A stretch of DNA of 22,986 bases from DATJPD01 sp036394195 (GTDB lineage Bacteria; Pseudomonadota; Alphaproteobacteria; CACIAM-22H2): the NCBI GenBank assembly GCA_036394195.1, contig DASWFO010000045.1, positions 1 to 22,986 of the forward strand. The letters run 5' to 3'. The translations under genes and the position numbers were made by a program. Below are positions 15,043 through 22,297 of the stretch, piece after piece (positions within the stretch are counted from its first letter, which is position 1; the number at the start of each line of letters is the position of its first letter). The notes under the pieces were generated by a model. The model was given only the letters and a program-made list of their open reading frames with translations. It searched no databases and was not told the DNA's origin.

Positions 15043-15741
15043 ATGAAAACCCAGACCATCCGCGCGAAGCTGCGCGACGGCGAAATGGGCGCCTATCTCG
15101 CGATCCCGGATCGCACGCCGGTGGGGGCGGTCATCGCGATCATGGAGATCTGGGGCGTCAACGACACGATGCGCCATCACGCGCACGAGTTCGCCGAAGC
15201 CGGGTTCGTCTGCCTGGTGCCCGATCTCTTTTGGCGGCAGGAGCCCGGTGTCGAGCTCTCCGACCGCAACCCCGAGCACGTCAAAAAGGCGTTCGATCTC
15301 TATTACGATTTCGACTACGACCTCGGCGTGCGCGACATGGAAGACACCGCTTCCTTCCTCAAGATGCATCCGGCGGTGAACGGCAAAGTGGGGGCGGTCG
15401 GCTACTGCCTCGGCGGCAAGCTCTGCTACCTGATGTGCTGCCGCACCGACATCACCGCCGCCGTCGCCTATTACGGGACGTATATCGAGCACAACATCCG
15501 CGAGGCGCCCAAGCTGCACCGGCCGTTCATGCTGCACATGGCGATGAAGGACCGCTGGGTGCAGGCCGAGGTGAACGAGCTGCTGGAGCGCCGGCTGTCA
15601 CCCAATCCGCTGGTGACGATCCACAAATATCCCGAGGCCGACCATGCGTTCGCGCGCAAGGGCGGCAAGCCGTATCGCAAGGCCGAGGCCGACAAGGCGC
15701 TCGCGCTCACGGTGGAGTTCTTCAAGAAACATCTCGCCTGA
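15043..15741 (+). CDS. Dienelactone hydrolase family protein
   Basis: This 232-residue alpha/beta hydrolase has the complete dienelactone hydrolase set: nucleophile Cys122 in GYCLGG, Asp170 (AMKDRW), His201 (EADHAFARKGG) and Glu35 (IMEIWGVND), which holds the resting cysteine. In chloroaromatic degradation this enzyme opens dienelactone to maleylacetate, but family members act on many esters and lactones and no chlorocatechol genes are present, so the substrate is open. Length is normal and there is no signal peptide. The start at 15043 has GGGGGTGA upstream, inside the tail of a palindromic repeat. The cytochrome gene begins 23 bp after its stop, suggesting one transcript. Confidence 0.93.
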   Translation: MKTQTIRAKLRDGEMGAYLAIPDRTPVGAVIAIMEIWGVNDTMRHHAHEFAEAGFVCLVPDLFWRQEPGVELSDRNPEHVKKAFDLYYDFDYDLGVRDMEDTASFLKMHPAVNGKVGAVGYCLGGKLCYLMCCRTDITAAVAYYGTYIEHNIREAPKLHRPFMLHMAMKDRWVQAEVNELLERRLSPNPLVTIHKYPEADHAFARKGGKPYRKAEADKALALTVEFFKKHLA

Positions 15742-15764
15742 AAGGGCGGCGAAGGGGAGGAGCC

Positions 15765-16700
15765 ATGAAGCACATCTGTTTGGTCGCGGCCTTGATCCTG
15801 GTCCCGGCATCGGCGCAGGCGGCCGACAAGCCGGACTGGGCGTTTCCGGTGACCGAGAAGAACCTGCCGCCGCCTAAGGACCATGGCGAAGCCCACACCG
15901 CACCCGGTAGCTCCCTGGCGCTGACCCGGGCGCAGATCGACGACATGTTCAACGCGCCGGACTGGTTCCCGGACATGCATCCGGCCATGCCGAAAATCGT
16001 CAAGTCCGGCAACAAAGAGACGGGGGTACGCGCCTGCGGCGTGTGCCATCTGCCGACCGGCACCGGCCACGACGAGTCCGCCTATGTGGCGGGATTGCCG
16101 GCGGCGTATTTCATCCGCCAGATGGCCGATTACAAATCCGGCGATCGCAAGGGTGCCGGCACCATGGTGGCGATGGGCAAGATCATCACCGACGACGAGG
16201 TGCGGGAAGCCGCCGCGTATTTCGCCGCGCTGAAGCCGCGGCCGTGGATCCGGGTGGTCGAGACCGACACGGTGCCGAAGAGCTATATCGGCACGGGCAA
16301 CAAGCGCCTGGCCCATCCCGACGGCGGCAGCGAGCCGATCGGCAGCCGGATCATCGAGATTCCCGAGGACGAGGAGATCGTGCTCAACCGCGACCCGCGC
16401 TCGGGCTTCGTCGCCTATGTGCCCCACGGCAGCCTCGCCAAGGGCGAGGCGCTGGTGAAGACCGGCGACAGCGGCAAGACGATCGCGTGCGCGATCTGCC
16501 ACGGTCCGACCTTGCAGGGCCTGGGCGAGGTGCCGGGAATCGCCGGGCGGCACCCGAACTACATCGTGCGCCAGCTGTGGAGCGTGAAGAACGGCGAGCG
16601 CACCGGGACCTCGGCGGCACTCATGCAGGCCGTGGTTCAGAAGCTCAGCGTCGACGACATGCTGGCGATCGCCGCGTACACGGCGTCGCTGGCGCCGTAG
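15765..16700 (+). CDS. Diheme cytochrome c (c4-like)
   Basis: This 311-residue periplasmic protein has a Sec signal peptide (about residues 1-20, cleavage in AQAADK) and two class I heme c domains: CGVCH at 91-95 and CAICH at 242-246. Each is followed by family-typical segments (YFIRQMADYKSGDRKGAG and YIVRQLWSVKNGERTG) and a methionine-bearing loop (AGTMVAMG and AALMQAVV). These resemble cytochrome c4, a two-domain electron carrier, though the linker of roughly 80 residues between domains is longer than usual. The start at 15765 follows GGGGAGG. Linked to the dienelactone hydrolase gene and convergent with a Mo enzyme/cytochrome pair, it may be an electron acceptor for a periplasmic dehydrogenase not in this operon. 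Confidence 0.9.
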   Translation: MKHICLVAALILVPASAQAADKPDWAFPVTEKNLPPPKDHGEAHTAPGSSLALTRAQIDDMFNAPDWFPDMHPAMPKIVKSGNKETGVRACGVCHLPTGTGHDESAYVAGLPAAYFIRQMADYKSGDRKGAGTMVAMGKIITDDEVREAAAYFAALKPRPWIRVVETDTVPKSYIGTGNKRLAHPDGGSEPIGSRIIEIPEDEEIVLNRDPRSGFVAYVPHGSLAKGEALVKTGDSGKTIACAICHGPTLQGLGEVPGIAGRHPNYIVRQLWSVKNGERTGTSAALMQAVVQKLSVDDMLAIAAYTASLAP

Positions 16701-16751
16701 AGAGGGAGCGCCCCGCGCCCAAACACTCCCTCTCCACCCATTCTTATGGGG

Positions 16752-16832
16752 GGAGAGGGTCGGGGTGAGGGGGGTCGGCGCGATCGCTCCCCACCTCACC
16801 CCGGCCCTCTCCGCCCCCAGGGGCGGAGAGGG
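16752..16832. repeat. Nested palindromic repeat between convergent cytochrome genes
   Basis: A 19-bp arm at 16752-16770 (GGAGAGGGTCGGGGTGAGG) pairs with 16794-16812 with a single G-U type mismatch. Overlapping it, CCCTCTCCGCCCC (16805-16817) pairs with GGGGCGGAGAGGG (16820-16832). The two foldings exclude each other. It fills the gap between convergent stops and can serve as a terminator in both directions. Confidence 0.75.
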
Positions 16833-16854
16833 GGAATATGACGCTGACGCGCCC

Positions 16855-17394
16855 CTAGATCCGATCCGGATACGGCAGGATGAAATTGTCGCGGTTCGGC
16901 ATCTTCACCTGCGGCAGGGTCTTGGCGTCCATGACGTCGCTCTCGCCGATCAACTTGTTCGCCGCGAGAATATAAGCGGTGAGCGCGTAGACCTCGTCAT
17001 CGGACAGGGAGCGCGGCGCCTGGAACGGCATGGCGCGCCGGATGTAGTCGAACACGGTCGTCGCGTAAGCGTAGTAGTTCTGGATCGTCTTCACCGTGTC
17101 GATCCCGTCGGTGAGCGGCGGACCGCCGACCAGCGGCCCCGCCCCCGGCGAGCCCCCGCCCTTGCCGCCCTCGGCATGGCAGGCCTGGCATTGCTGCTCG
17201 TAGAGCTTCGCCCCTTCGGCCGGCGTTCCCCGCCCCGGCGGCAGGTTGGTGCCATCCGGCAGGATGGCGATGTCCCAGGTCTTGAGGTCGCTCTCCGAGA
17301 TCGGCTTGCCGAGGTTCGGGCTGTCGGCCTGCGCGGCGACGGCGGCGAGGCCCAGCGCCAGGGCGACGGCGGCGGTGCCTTTAAACATAGACAT
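16855..17394 (-). CDS. Monoheme cytochrome c, partner of the sulfite dehydrogenase-like enzyme
   Basis: This 179-residue protein has a signal peptide (residues 1-23, cleavage near AQAD) and one heme c site, CQACH at 69-73, with probable axial Met122 (RRAMPFQAP). DEVYALTAYILAANKLI is the usual C-terminal helix of class I cytochromes. Its start overlaps the end of the SoxC-like gene by 14 bp, so the two are translationally linked and probably form one enzyme. Classical SoxD is a larger diheme protein of roughly 380 residues; this one is smaller, closer to SorB-type or minimal partners. Role: accepting electrons from the Mo centre and passing them to the respiratory chain. It is the last gene of the minus-strand operon. 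Confidence 0.88.
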   Translation of the reverse strand: MSMFKGTAAVALALGLAAVAAQADSPNLGKPISESDLKTWDIAILPDGTNLPPGRGTPAEGAKLYEQQCQACHAEGGKGGGSPGAGPLVGGPPLTDGIDTVKTIQNYYAYATTVFDYIRRAMPFQAPRSLSDDEVYALTAYILAANKLIGESDVMDAKTLPQVKMPNRDNFILPYPDRI

Positions 17395-18700
17395 GCTTGA
17401 TCTCCCCTTTGCCGTCGACGGCCCAGCTGGTCGTGCTGTTGTAGTGCTGGTTGGGAAATCCCAGCGGCGAGGTGAGAGGCTTGCTCGTCTGGCCGCGGGC
17501 GGCGACGAACTCGGCCCGCATCGGCTGCGCGTTGCCGGCCTCGTCCCAGGCGCGGCTGACGAGCACCGCCGGCTGGCCGTCCCAGCGCCAGGGCATGATG
17601 AAGCGGGTGAAGGCCTTGTCGTGCACCGGCCCCTGCAGTGCTGCTTCGCCCCAGCTCTTGCCGCCGTCGGCCGACACCATGACCTTGGAGATCCGGCCGG
17701 CCCCGGAATAGGCCACGCCGGAGATGGCGTAGAACCCGCGGTCCTTGAGGTTATGGCCCAGCGACGGGTGGGTGATGAAGCTCTTCACCTCCATCAGGAA
17801 GTGGAAGCGCCACGTCTTGCCGCCCGGAAGAAGCTGCGAATAGGTCTTGGTCTCGAACATGCTCATTGCCGGCTGGTCGACCGCCTTGAGGCGGCGCAGG
17901 AACTTCACGTTCATGTTGCCCTGATAGCCGGGCACCAGCAGGCGCATCGGGTAGCCGTTGCCCGGCATGAGCCGCTCGCCGTTCTGGTAAACCACGACCA
18001 GCGCGTCGTCATACGCCTTCTTGACCGGAATGCTGCGATCGAGGTGCTGCGCGTCGGCGCCTTCGGCGATCAGCCATTTGGCGCGCGCATCGATCCCGGC
18101 CTCATCGAGCAGGACGGAGAGCGGCACGCCCGTCCATTCCGAGTTCGAGGCGAGGCCATGGAGGGCCTGCGCCGTGATCTGCATCGGCTCGTTGGAGAAC
18201 ATCGGCGCCGAGTTGCCGGCGCATTCCAGGAAATGCATCCGCGTGACCAGCGGATAGCGCGACAGCGTGTCGAGGGTGAATTCCAGCGGCTGGCGCACCA
18301 TCCCGTGGATGACCAGCTTGTGCTGGGCGGGATCGATGTTCGGGATGCCGCAATGGTTGATCGAGAAATGCAGGCTGTTCGGCGTCACCGTGCCGTTCAG
18401 CAGATGATGCGGCGTGCGCGCATGCGAATTGCGCAGCTCGCCCTCGGGGTTGCTGAGCGTCCGCACCACGGCCTTCTCGAACGGCGACGGCGTCTGCAGC
18501 GCCGGCGTGATCTGGCCGAACTCGAGGCCCCACGGGTCTTCTTTGAGCGGCTCGGCCGCGGCACCGGTCGCCGTCGCACCGGTGGCAAGGGCGCCGGCGA
18601 CAGCGAGGCCACTGCCCAGCAGGGCCCGGCGGTTGATCAATCCATTACCGGCGATGAACTCCGGCGTGGGCGCGCGGCCCCGCCGAGCTAGATCGGTCAT
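17381..18700 (-). CDS. soxC: SoxC-like sulfite dehydrogenase, molybdopterin subunit
   Basis: This 439-residue periplasmic enzyme has a Tat signal (INRRALLGSGLAVAGAL, twin Arg at 24-25) fitting export of a cofactor-loaded protein. The sulfite oxidase fold is clear: MHFLECAGNS with Cys160 as molybdenum ligand, LHGLASNSEWTGVPLSVLLDEAG, GYPMRLLVPGYQGNMNVKFLRRL and a C-terminal dimerisation domain (SGAGRISKVMVSADGGKSW). It matches the SoxC/sulfite dehydrogenase group better than SorA or YedY. The usual reaction is oxidation of sulfite or Sox-bound sulfane sulfur, with electrons going to a cytochrome c encoded directly downstream. No soxXYZAB is present, so free sulfite is the more likely substrate. 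Start 18700 follows GGGAGGA. Confidence 0.85.
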   Translation of the reverse strand: MTDLARRGRAPTPEFIAGNGLINRRALLGSGLAVAGALATGATATGAAAEPLKEDPWGLEFGQITPALQTPSPFEKAVVRTLSNPEGELRNSHARTPHHLLNGTVTPNSLHFSINHCGIPNIDPAQHKLVIHGMVRQPLEFTLDTLSRYPLVTRMHFLECAGNSAPMFSNEPMQITAQALHGLASNSEWTGVPLSVLLDEAGIDARAKWLIAEGADAQHLDRSIPVKKAYDDALVVVYQNGERLMPGNGYPMRLLVPGYQGNMNVKFLRRLKAVDQPAMSMFETKTYSQLLPGGKTWRFHFLMEVKSFITHPSLGHNLKDRGFYAISGVAYSGAGRISKVMVSADGGKSWGEAALQGPVHDKAFTRFIMPWRWDGQPAVLVSRAWDEAGNAQPMRAEFVAARGQTSKPLTSPLGFPNQHYNSTTSWAVDGKGEIKHVYV

Positions 18701-18813
18701 GAGCTTCCTCCCTGGCGCAACGCGCGTCGAACGTGTTTTTTTGCGCGCCCGGAAATGGTGCTCCTCAGCGCCGGCTTTGTCCAGTCGGGGCCTGCCGCGG
18801 TAGGCCGGAGACG

Positions 18814-20145
18814 CTACGAGGCGCCGTTGCCGAGGTAATCCAGCGTCAGGTTGCTCAGCCCGCGGATGCCGAGGATCAAGCCCGACTCGTCGATATAGAA
18901 GCGCGGCGAGTGGTTGGTCGGCACTTTCGTCGCGTCCTTGTCCTTGGGCGTGATGCCGATATGGATGAACACGCCAGGCGCCTGCTGCTGATAGAACGAG
19001 AAGTCCTCGGCGGCCGGGCTCTTGTCTTCCATCACGAGGTTGCCGGGCCCGGCGACCCGCGCGAGGGTCGGCAGCATGGCGGCGGTGAGCTGCGCGTCGT
19101 TGACCGTCACCGGATATTGCTTGCGGATGTTCACCATCGCCTTGGCCCCGGAGGACCCGGCAATCATCTCGGCGGTGGTCTTCATCCGGCTGTGGATGTC
19201 GTCGCGCATCGCTTCGTCATAGGCGCGCACGGTGCCGATCATCTCGACCTGGTCGGGGATGATGTTGTCGCGGTTGCCGCCATGGATGGCGCCGACCGTG
19301 AGCACCGACGGCTCCCTGGTGACGTTGACCTGGCGGCTCTCGATGGTCTGCAGGCCGATGATGACCTGCGCCGCGGCCACGATCGGATCGACGCCGGCCC
19401 ATGGGCGGGCGCCGTGGGTCTGCCGGCCCTCGACGACGATCTTGAACACATCCGAGCTCGCCTGGGTCGGCCCGGACCGGTAGCCGAGCCTGCCGACATT
19501 GAGGCCGGCGACGACGTGCAGCCCGAAGATCGCGTCGGGCTTCGGATTCTGCAGGGCGCCCTCCTTGATCATCAGGGCCGCACCGCCCTCCTCGCCCTCG
19601 GGTGCGCCTTCCTCGGCCGGCTGGAAGATGAACTTCACCGTGCCCGGAATCTGGTCGCGCATGCCGGCGAGCAGCTCGGCGACGCCCATCAGGATCGCCG
19701 TGTGGCCGTCATGGCCGCACGCATGCATGACCGGCGTGTCCTTGCCGTTGTACATCGCGTGCACCTTCGAGGCGAACGGCACGTCGACTTCCTCGGCGAC
19801 CGGCAGCGCATCCATGTCGGCGCGCAGCGCCACGACTTTGCCCGGGCGCCCGCCCTTCAGCACGGCGACGACACCCGTATGCGCGACGCCGGCGCGGACC
19901 TCGAGGCCGAGCGAGCGCAGGTGGTCGGCCACCAGCTTCGACGTGTTCACCTCGCTGTTGCCGAGCTCCGGATGCTCGTGGATGGTCCGCCGCCAGGCGA
20001 TCACCTTGCTTTCCAGCCGCGCGGCCGCGGGATCGACCTGGGCCAGCAGCGCGTCGTCCGCGGCCGCGGCCGGCGAGCCCAGCAGCGGCAGCACCATCGC
20101 CGTACCGGCGACGGCGAGGGTCCGCAGGTCACGCAGATTGAGCAT
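18814..20145 (-). CDS. M20D-family amidohydrolase/peptidase, exported
   Basis: This 443-residue protein of the IAA-amino acid hydrolase/hippurate hydrolase type (M20D) has a Sec signal peptide ending near residue 29 (GSPAAAADD). The metal site is complete: RRTIHEHPELGNSE (52-65), ALRADMDALP, HACGHDGHTA (141-150) with the Cys/His ligands, QPAEEG (176-180) with the general base Glu, and NHSPRFYIDE near the end. These enzymes hydrolyse N-acyl amino acids and related amides. Most are cytosolic, so the export signal is notable. The start at 20145 follows AAGGAGA. It begins 32 bp after the ThDP gene and precedes the SoxC-like gene on the same strand by 113 bp. Confidence 0.92.
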   Translation of the reverse strand: MLNLRDLRTLAVAGTAMVLPLLGSPAAAADDALLAQVDPAAARLESKVIAWRRTIHEHPELGNSEVNTSKLVADHLRSLGLEVRAGVAHTGVVAVLKGGRPGKVVALRADMDALPVAEEVDVPFASKVHAMYNGKDTPVMHACGHDGHTAILMGVAELLAGMRDQIPGTVKFIFQPAEEGAPEGEEGGAALMIKEGALQNPKPDAIFGLHVVAGLNVGRLGYRSGPTQASSDVFKIVVEGRQTHGARPWAGVDPIVAAAQVIIGLQTIESRQVNVTREPSVLTVGAIHGGNRDNIIPDQVEMIGTVRAYDEAMRDDIHSRMKTTAEMIAGSSGAKAMVNIRKQYPVTVNDAQLTAAMLPTLARVAGPGNLVMEDKSPAAEDFSFYQQQAPGVFIHIGITPKDKDATKVPTNHSPRFYIDESGLILGIRGLSNLTLDYLGNGAS

Positions 20146-20177
20146 CGAGGTCTCCTTAGCTAGGGCTAACGCATTCG

Positions 20178-21857
20178 TCAGGTCACCGCGACAGGCGCCA
20201 CGACCTCGATGTCGGTGACGACGTCGAGGATGACCGGGCGATCGAAGGTCAGCGCCTTGCGGAACGCCGGCTCAAAGTCGGCGGCCTTCTCGACCCTGAG
20301 GCCGACGGCGCCGATGTCTTCCGCGATCTTCGCGAAGTTGACCTTGGTGTAGGTCCACAGCTCGCGCGATTTCTCCGTCGGGTTCCCGCCATAGACGCGC
20401 TCGAAGCCGCGCTTGGACTGGTTGCCGCCGCCGTTGTTGTTGACGACGGTCACCGTGTTGATCTTCCAGCGCACGGCGGTCTCGATCTCGCCCAGGTGAT
20501 ACCAGAAGCCGGCATCGCCGGTGAACACCACGACCGGCCGGTCCGGGGAGCCGCACTTGGCGCCGAGCCCCGCCGGGTATGCCCAGCCGAGGTGTCCCGC
20601 GCTGCGGATGTAGCTCTGATCGGGTGTCCGCAGATCGTAGAAGCCGCCCATCCACATGCCGGCGTGGCCGGTGTCGACGATCACGATGCCGTTGTCCGGC
20701 ACCAGGCGCGTCAGGTCGCTGCAGATCCGCTCGGGTCGGATCGGCCAGGCGTTCGACGTGACCGCCGGGTTGTATTTGGTCGCCCATTCGTCGCAGATCG
20801 AGCGCGCGTAATCGACCCAGGTCTTGCGGCGCGCGGCCGTGGTCTTGTCGGCGTGCTGCAGCATCAGCGACAGGACGGCCTTGGCATCGCCGAGCACGGC
20901 GGCCTTCAGCGGATAGTTGCGCCCCAACGCCTCCGCCTCGATGTCGATCTGGATCGCCGGCGTGCCGATCTTCGGCACCGCCCAGAAATGCGTCGTCATG
21001 CCGCCGGTCTCGCTGCCGACGAAGCACACGAGATCGGCCGCGTTCACCACCCGGTTGGCGCTTTCGCGCGAATAGCTCCCGACCACGCCGACCGACAACG
21101 GATGCACGCCGGGAATGGTGTCCTTGCCGTTCAGCGACGTCACGACCGGAATCTGCAGCGCCTCGGCCAGCGCCACCAGCTCGCGGCCGGCGCGCGACGC
21201 GCGCACCCCGCCGCCGGCGACGATCACCGGCTTGGCCGCCTCCTGCAGGAGCTTCAGCGCCGCCTGCACGTCGGCCAGGTCGGGCAAGGGGCGGAACGGC
21301 GGCACGTGGCTGAACCGCGGCTCGCAGAGCGCCTCCATCTCCGCCTCCTCGGCATCGATCTGCCCTTCGTTGCCGCGGAACTGCAGATGCACCGGCCCCG
21401 GCGTGCCGGAGACCGCGGCGCGGAACGCCTGCCGGACCATGTCCGGAAAGCGCTCGACCGCGTCGACGGTGGCGTTGAACTTGGTCACCGGCTCGAACGC
21501 CGGCACGTCGTCGACCTCCTGATACACCTTGCGGAACTTGGTGCGGGCATCGCGGCCGCCGGTGAATGCGATCACCGGTGAATGGGCGAGCCAGGCGTCG
21601 CGCAGGCCGGCCGCGAGGTTGAGCGCGCCGATCACCTGCGCCATGCACAGGCCGGGCTTGCCGGACGCGCGCGCGTAGCCGTCGGCCATGTAGGCCGCCG
21701 ATTTCTCGCCGTGGCAGTGAATGCGCTGGATGTTGGTGCCGCGCCGCTCCATCTCGGCGAAGCTGTGCCGAAGCACCGCCGGCACCATGAACACATGGGT
21801 GACGCCGTAGCCCTTCAGCATGTCGGCCATCACCTGCGCGCCTGTCATTCTGGGCAT
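20178..21857 (-). CDS. ThDP-dependent enzyme, acetolactate synthase-like
   Basis: This 559-residue ThDP enzyme has catalytic Glu51 (CHGEKSAAYMADGYARASGK), a middle domain (AAKPVIVAGGGVRASRAGRELVALAEALQIPVVTS) and an Mg-ThDP motif starting at residue 447. That motif reads GDA rather than GDG and continues EIETAVRWKINTVTVVNNNGG. The N-terminal segment, with MADGYARASGKPGLCMAQ and a YQEVDD element, is loosely reminiscent of sulfoacetaldehyde acetyltransferase (Xsc), but the C-terminal motif differs. Identity is therefore open: decarboxylase, lyase or acyltransferase on a 2-oxo acid or aldehyde. Start 21857 follows GGGGAG. It is in a probable operon between a cyclase-type hydrolase and an M20 hydrolase, upstream of sulfite dehydrogenase. 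Confidence 0.85.
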   Translation of the reverse strand: MPRMTGAQVMADMLKGYGVTHVFMVPAVLRHSFAEMERRGTNIQRIHCHGEKSAAYMADGYARASGKPGLCMAQVIGALNLAAGLRDAWLAHSPVIAFTGGRDARTKFRKVYQEVDDVPAFEPVTKFNATVDAVERFPDMVRQAFRAAVSGTPGPVHLQFRGNEGQIDAEEAEMEALCEPRFSHVPPFRPLPDLADVQAALKLLQEAAKPVIVAGGGVRASRAGRELVALAEALQIPVVTSLNGKDTIPGVHPLSVGVVGSYSRESANRVVNAADLVCFVGSETGGMTTHFWAVPKIGTPAIQIDIEAEALGRNYPLKAAVLGDAKAVLSLMLQHADKTTAARRKTWVDYARSICDEWATKYNPAVTSNAWPIRPERICSDLTRLVPDNGIVIVDTGHAGMWMGGFYDLRTPDQSYIRSAGHLGWAYPAGLGAKCGSPDRPVVVFTGDAGFWYHLGEIETAVRWKINTVTVVNNNGGGNQSKRGFERVYGGNPTEKSRELWTYTKVNFAKIAEDIGAVGLRVEKAADFEPAFRKALTFDRPVILDVVTDIEVVAPVAVT

Positions 21858-21877
21858 GGAGGACTCCCCGTCACCTG

Positions 21878-22297
21878 TTATTTGCAATCAGAGGGACCGC
21901 TCTTCCGAGTGACTGTCACTTTTTCAATATCGAACAAGCCTTCGTATTGTCCTTCAAAACCATATTCGTCGCTCGTTGGCCCGGCATAGAAGCCGACCAC
22001 GTCCACGTAAATGCCCTCATACGGCCGCGTGGTCAGCCGTTGATGCGCCTTCGACAAGTCATTGGTCGCCGCATCGCTCGCGCGCACCCAATATTCTTTG
22101 TTTGAGCCACAAGGTGAGAATGTTTCTACCTCCGCACCCCAAGTGTAGATGCCGCTGAACTTCCCTTCGCCAGCGATAGCGGCGTCCACCCGCAATGCCA
22201 TAAGAAGCATCGCTCCGACGGCGAAATGGATCCCGGGTCGCGCTGCTTCGCAGCTTGCCCGGGATGACGAATGGGTGATGGTTCGGCCCGCGGTCAT
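21878..22297 (-). CDS. Small secreted protein of unknown function
   Basis: A frame of up to 139 residues. The C-terminal part looks like a folded secreted domain: GKFSGIYTWGAEVETFSPCGSNKEYWV, then YEGIYVDVVGFYAG and YEGLFDIEKVTVTRKSGPSDCK, with two cysteines that may bond. The pattern faintly recalls the NlpE C-terminal OB fold; I give that little weight. A signal-like segment (FAVGAMLLMALRVDAAIAG) precedes it. The start is uncertain. ATG 22297 overlaps the cyclase stop as ATGA, but the first 25 residues would be translated from a palindromic repeat; ATG 22201 has GGAG at good spacing but loses most of the signal peptide. The gene is visibly poorer in GC than its neighbours. Confidence 0.65.
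   Translation of the reverse strand: MTAGRTITHSSSRASCEAARPGIHFAVGAMLLMALRVDAAIAGEGKFSGIYTWGAEVETFSPCGSNKEYWVRASDAATNDLSKAHQRLTTRPYEGIYVDVVGFYAGPTSDEYGFEGQYEGLFDIEKVTVTRKSGPSDCK
22230..22265. repeat. REP-like palindrome inside the 5' end of the small secreted gene
   Basis: ATCCCGGG (22230-22237) pairs with CCCGGGAT (22258-22265), and inside it GCTG/CAGC closes around CTTCG. Followed by GACGAATGGGTGATGG, this is a recognisable alphaproteobacterial intergenic repeat type, here lying within an open frame. Confidence 0.7.

Noticed and set aside
18701..18813. GC-rich arms around an A/T run at about 18736-18752 as a terminator between the M20 and SoxC-like genes
   Set aside because: The possible stem is only about five pairs with a loop of some 17 bases, too weak to support a break in the operon.
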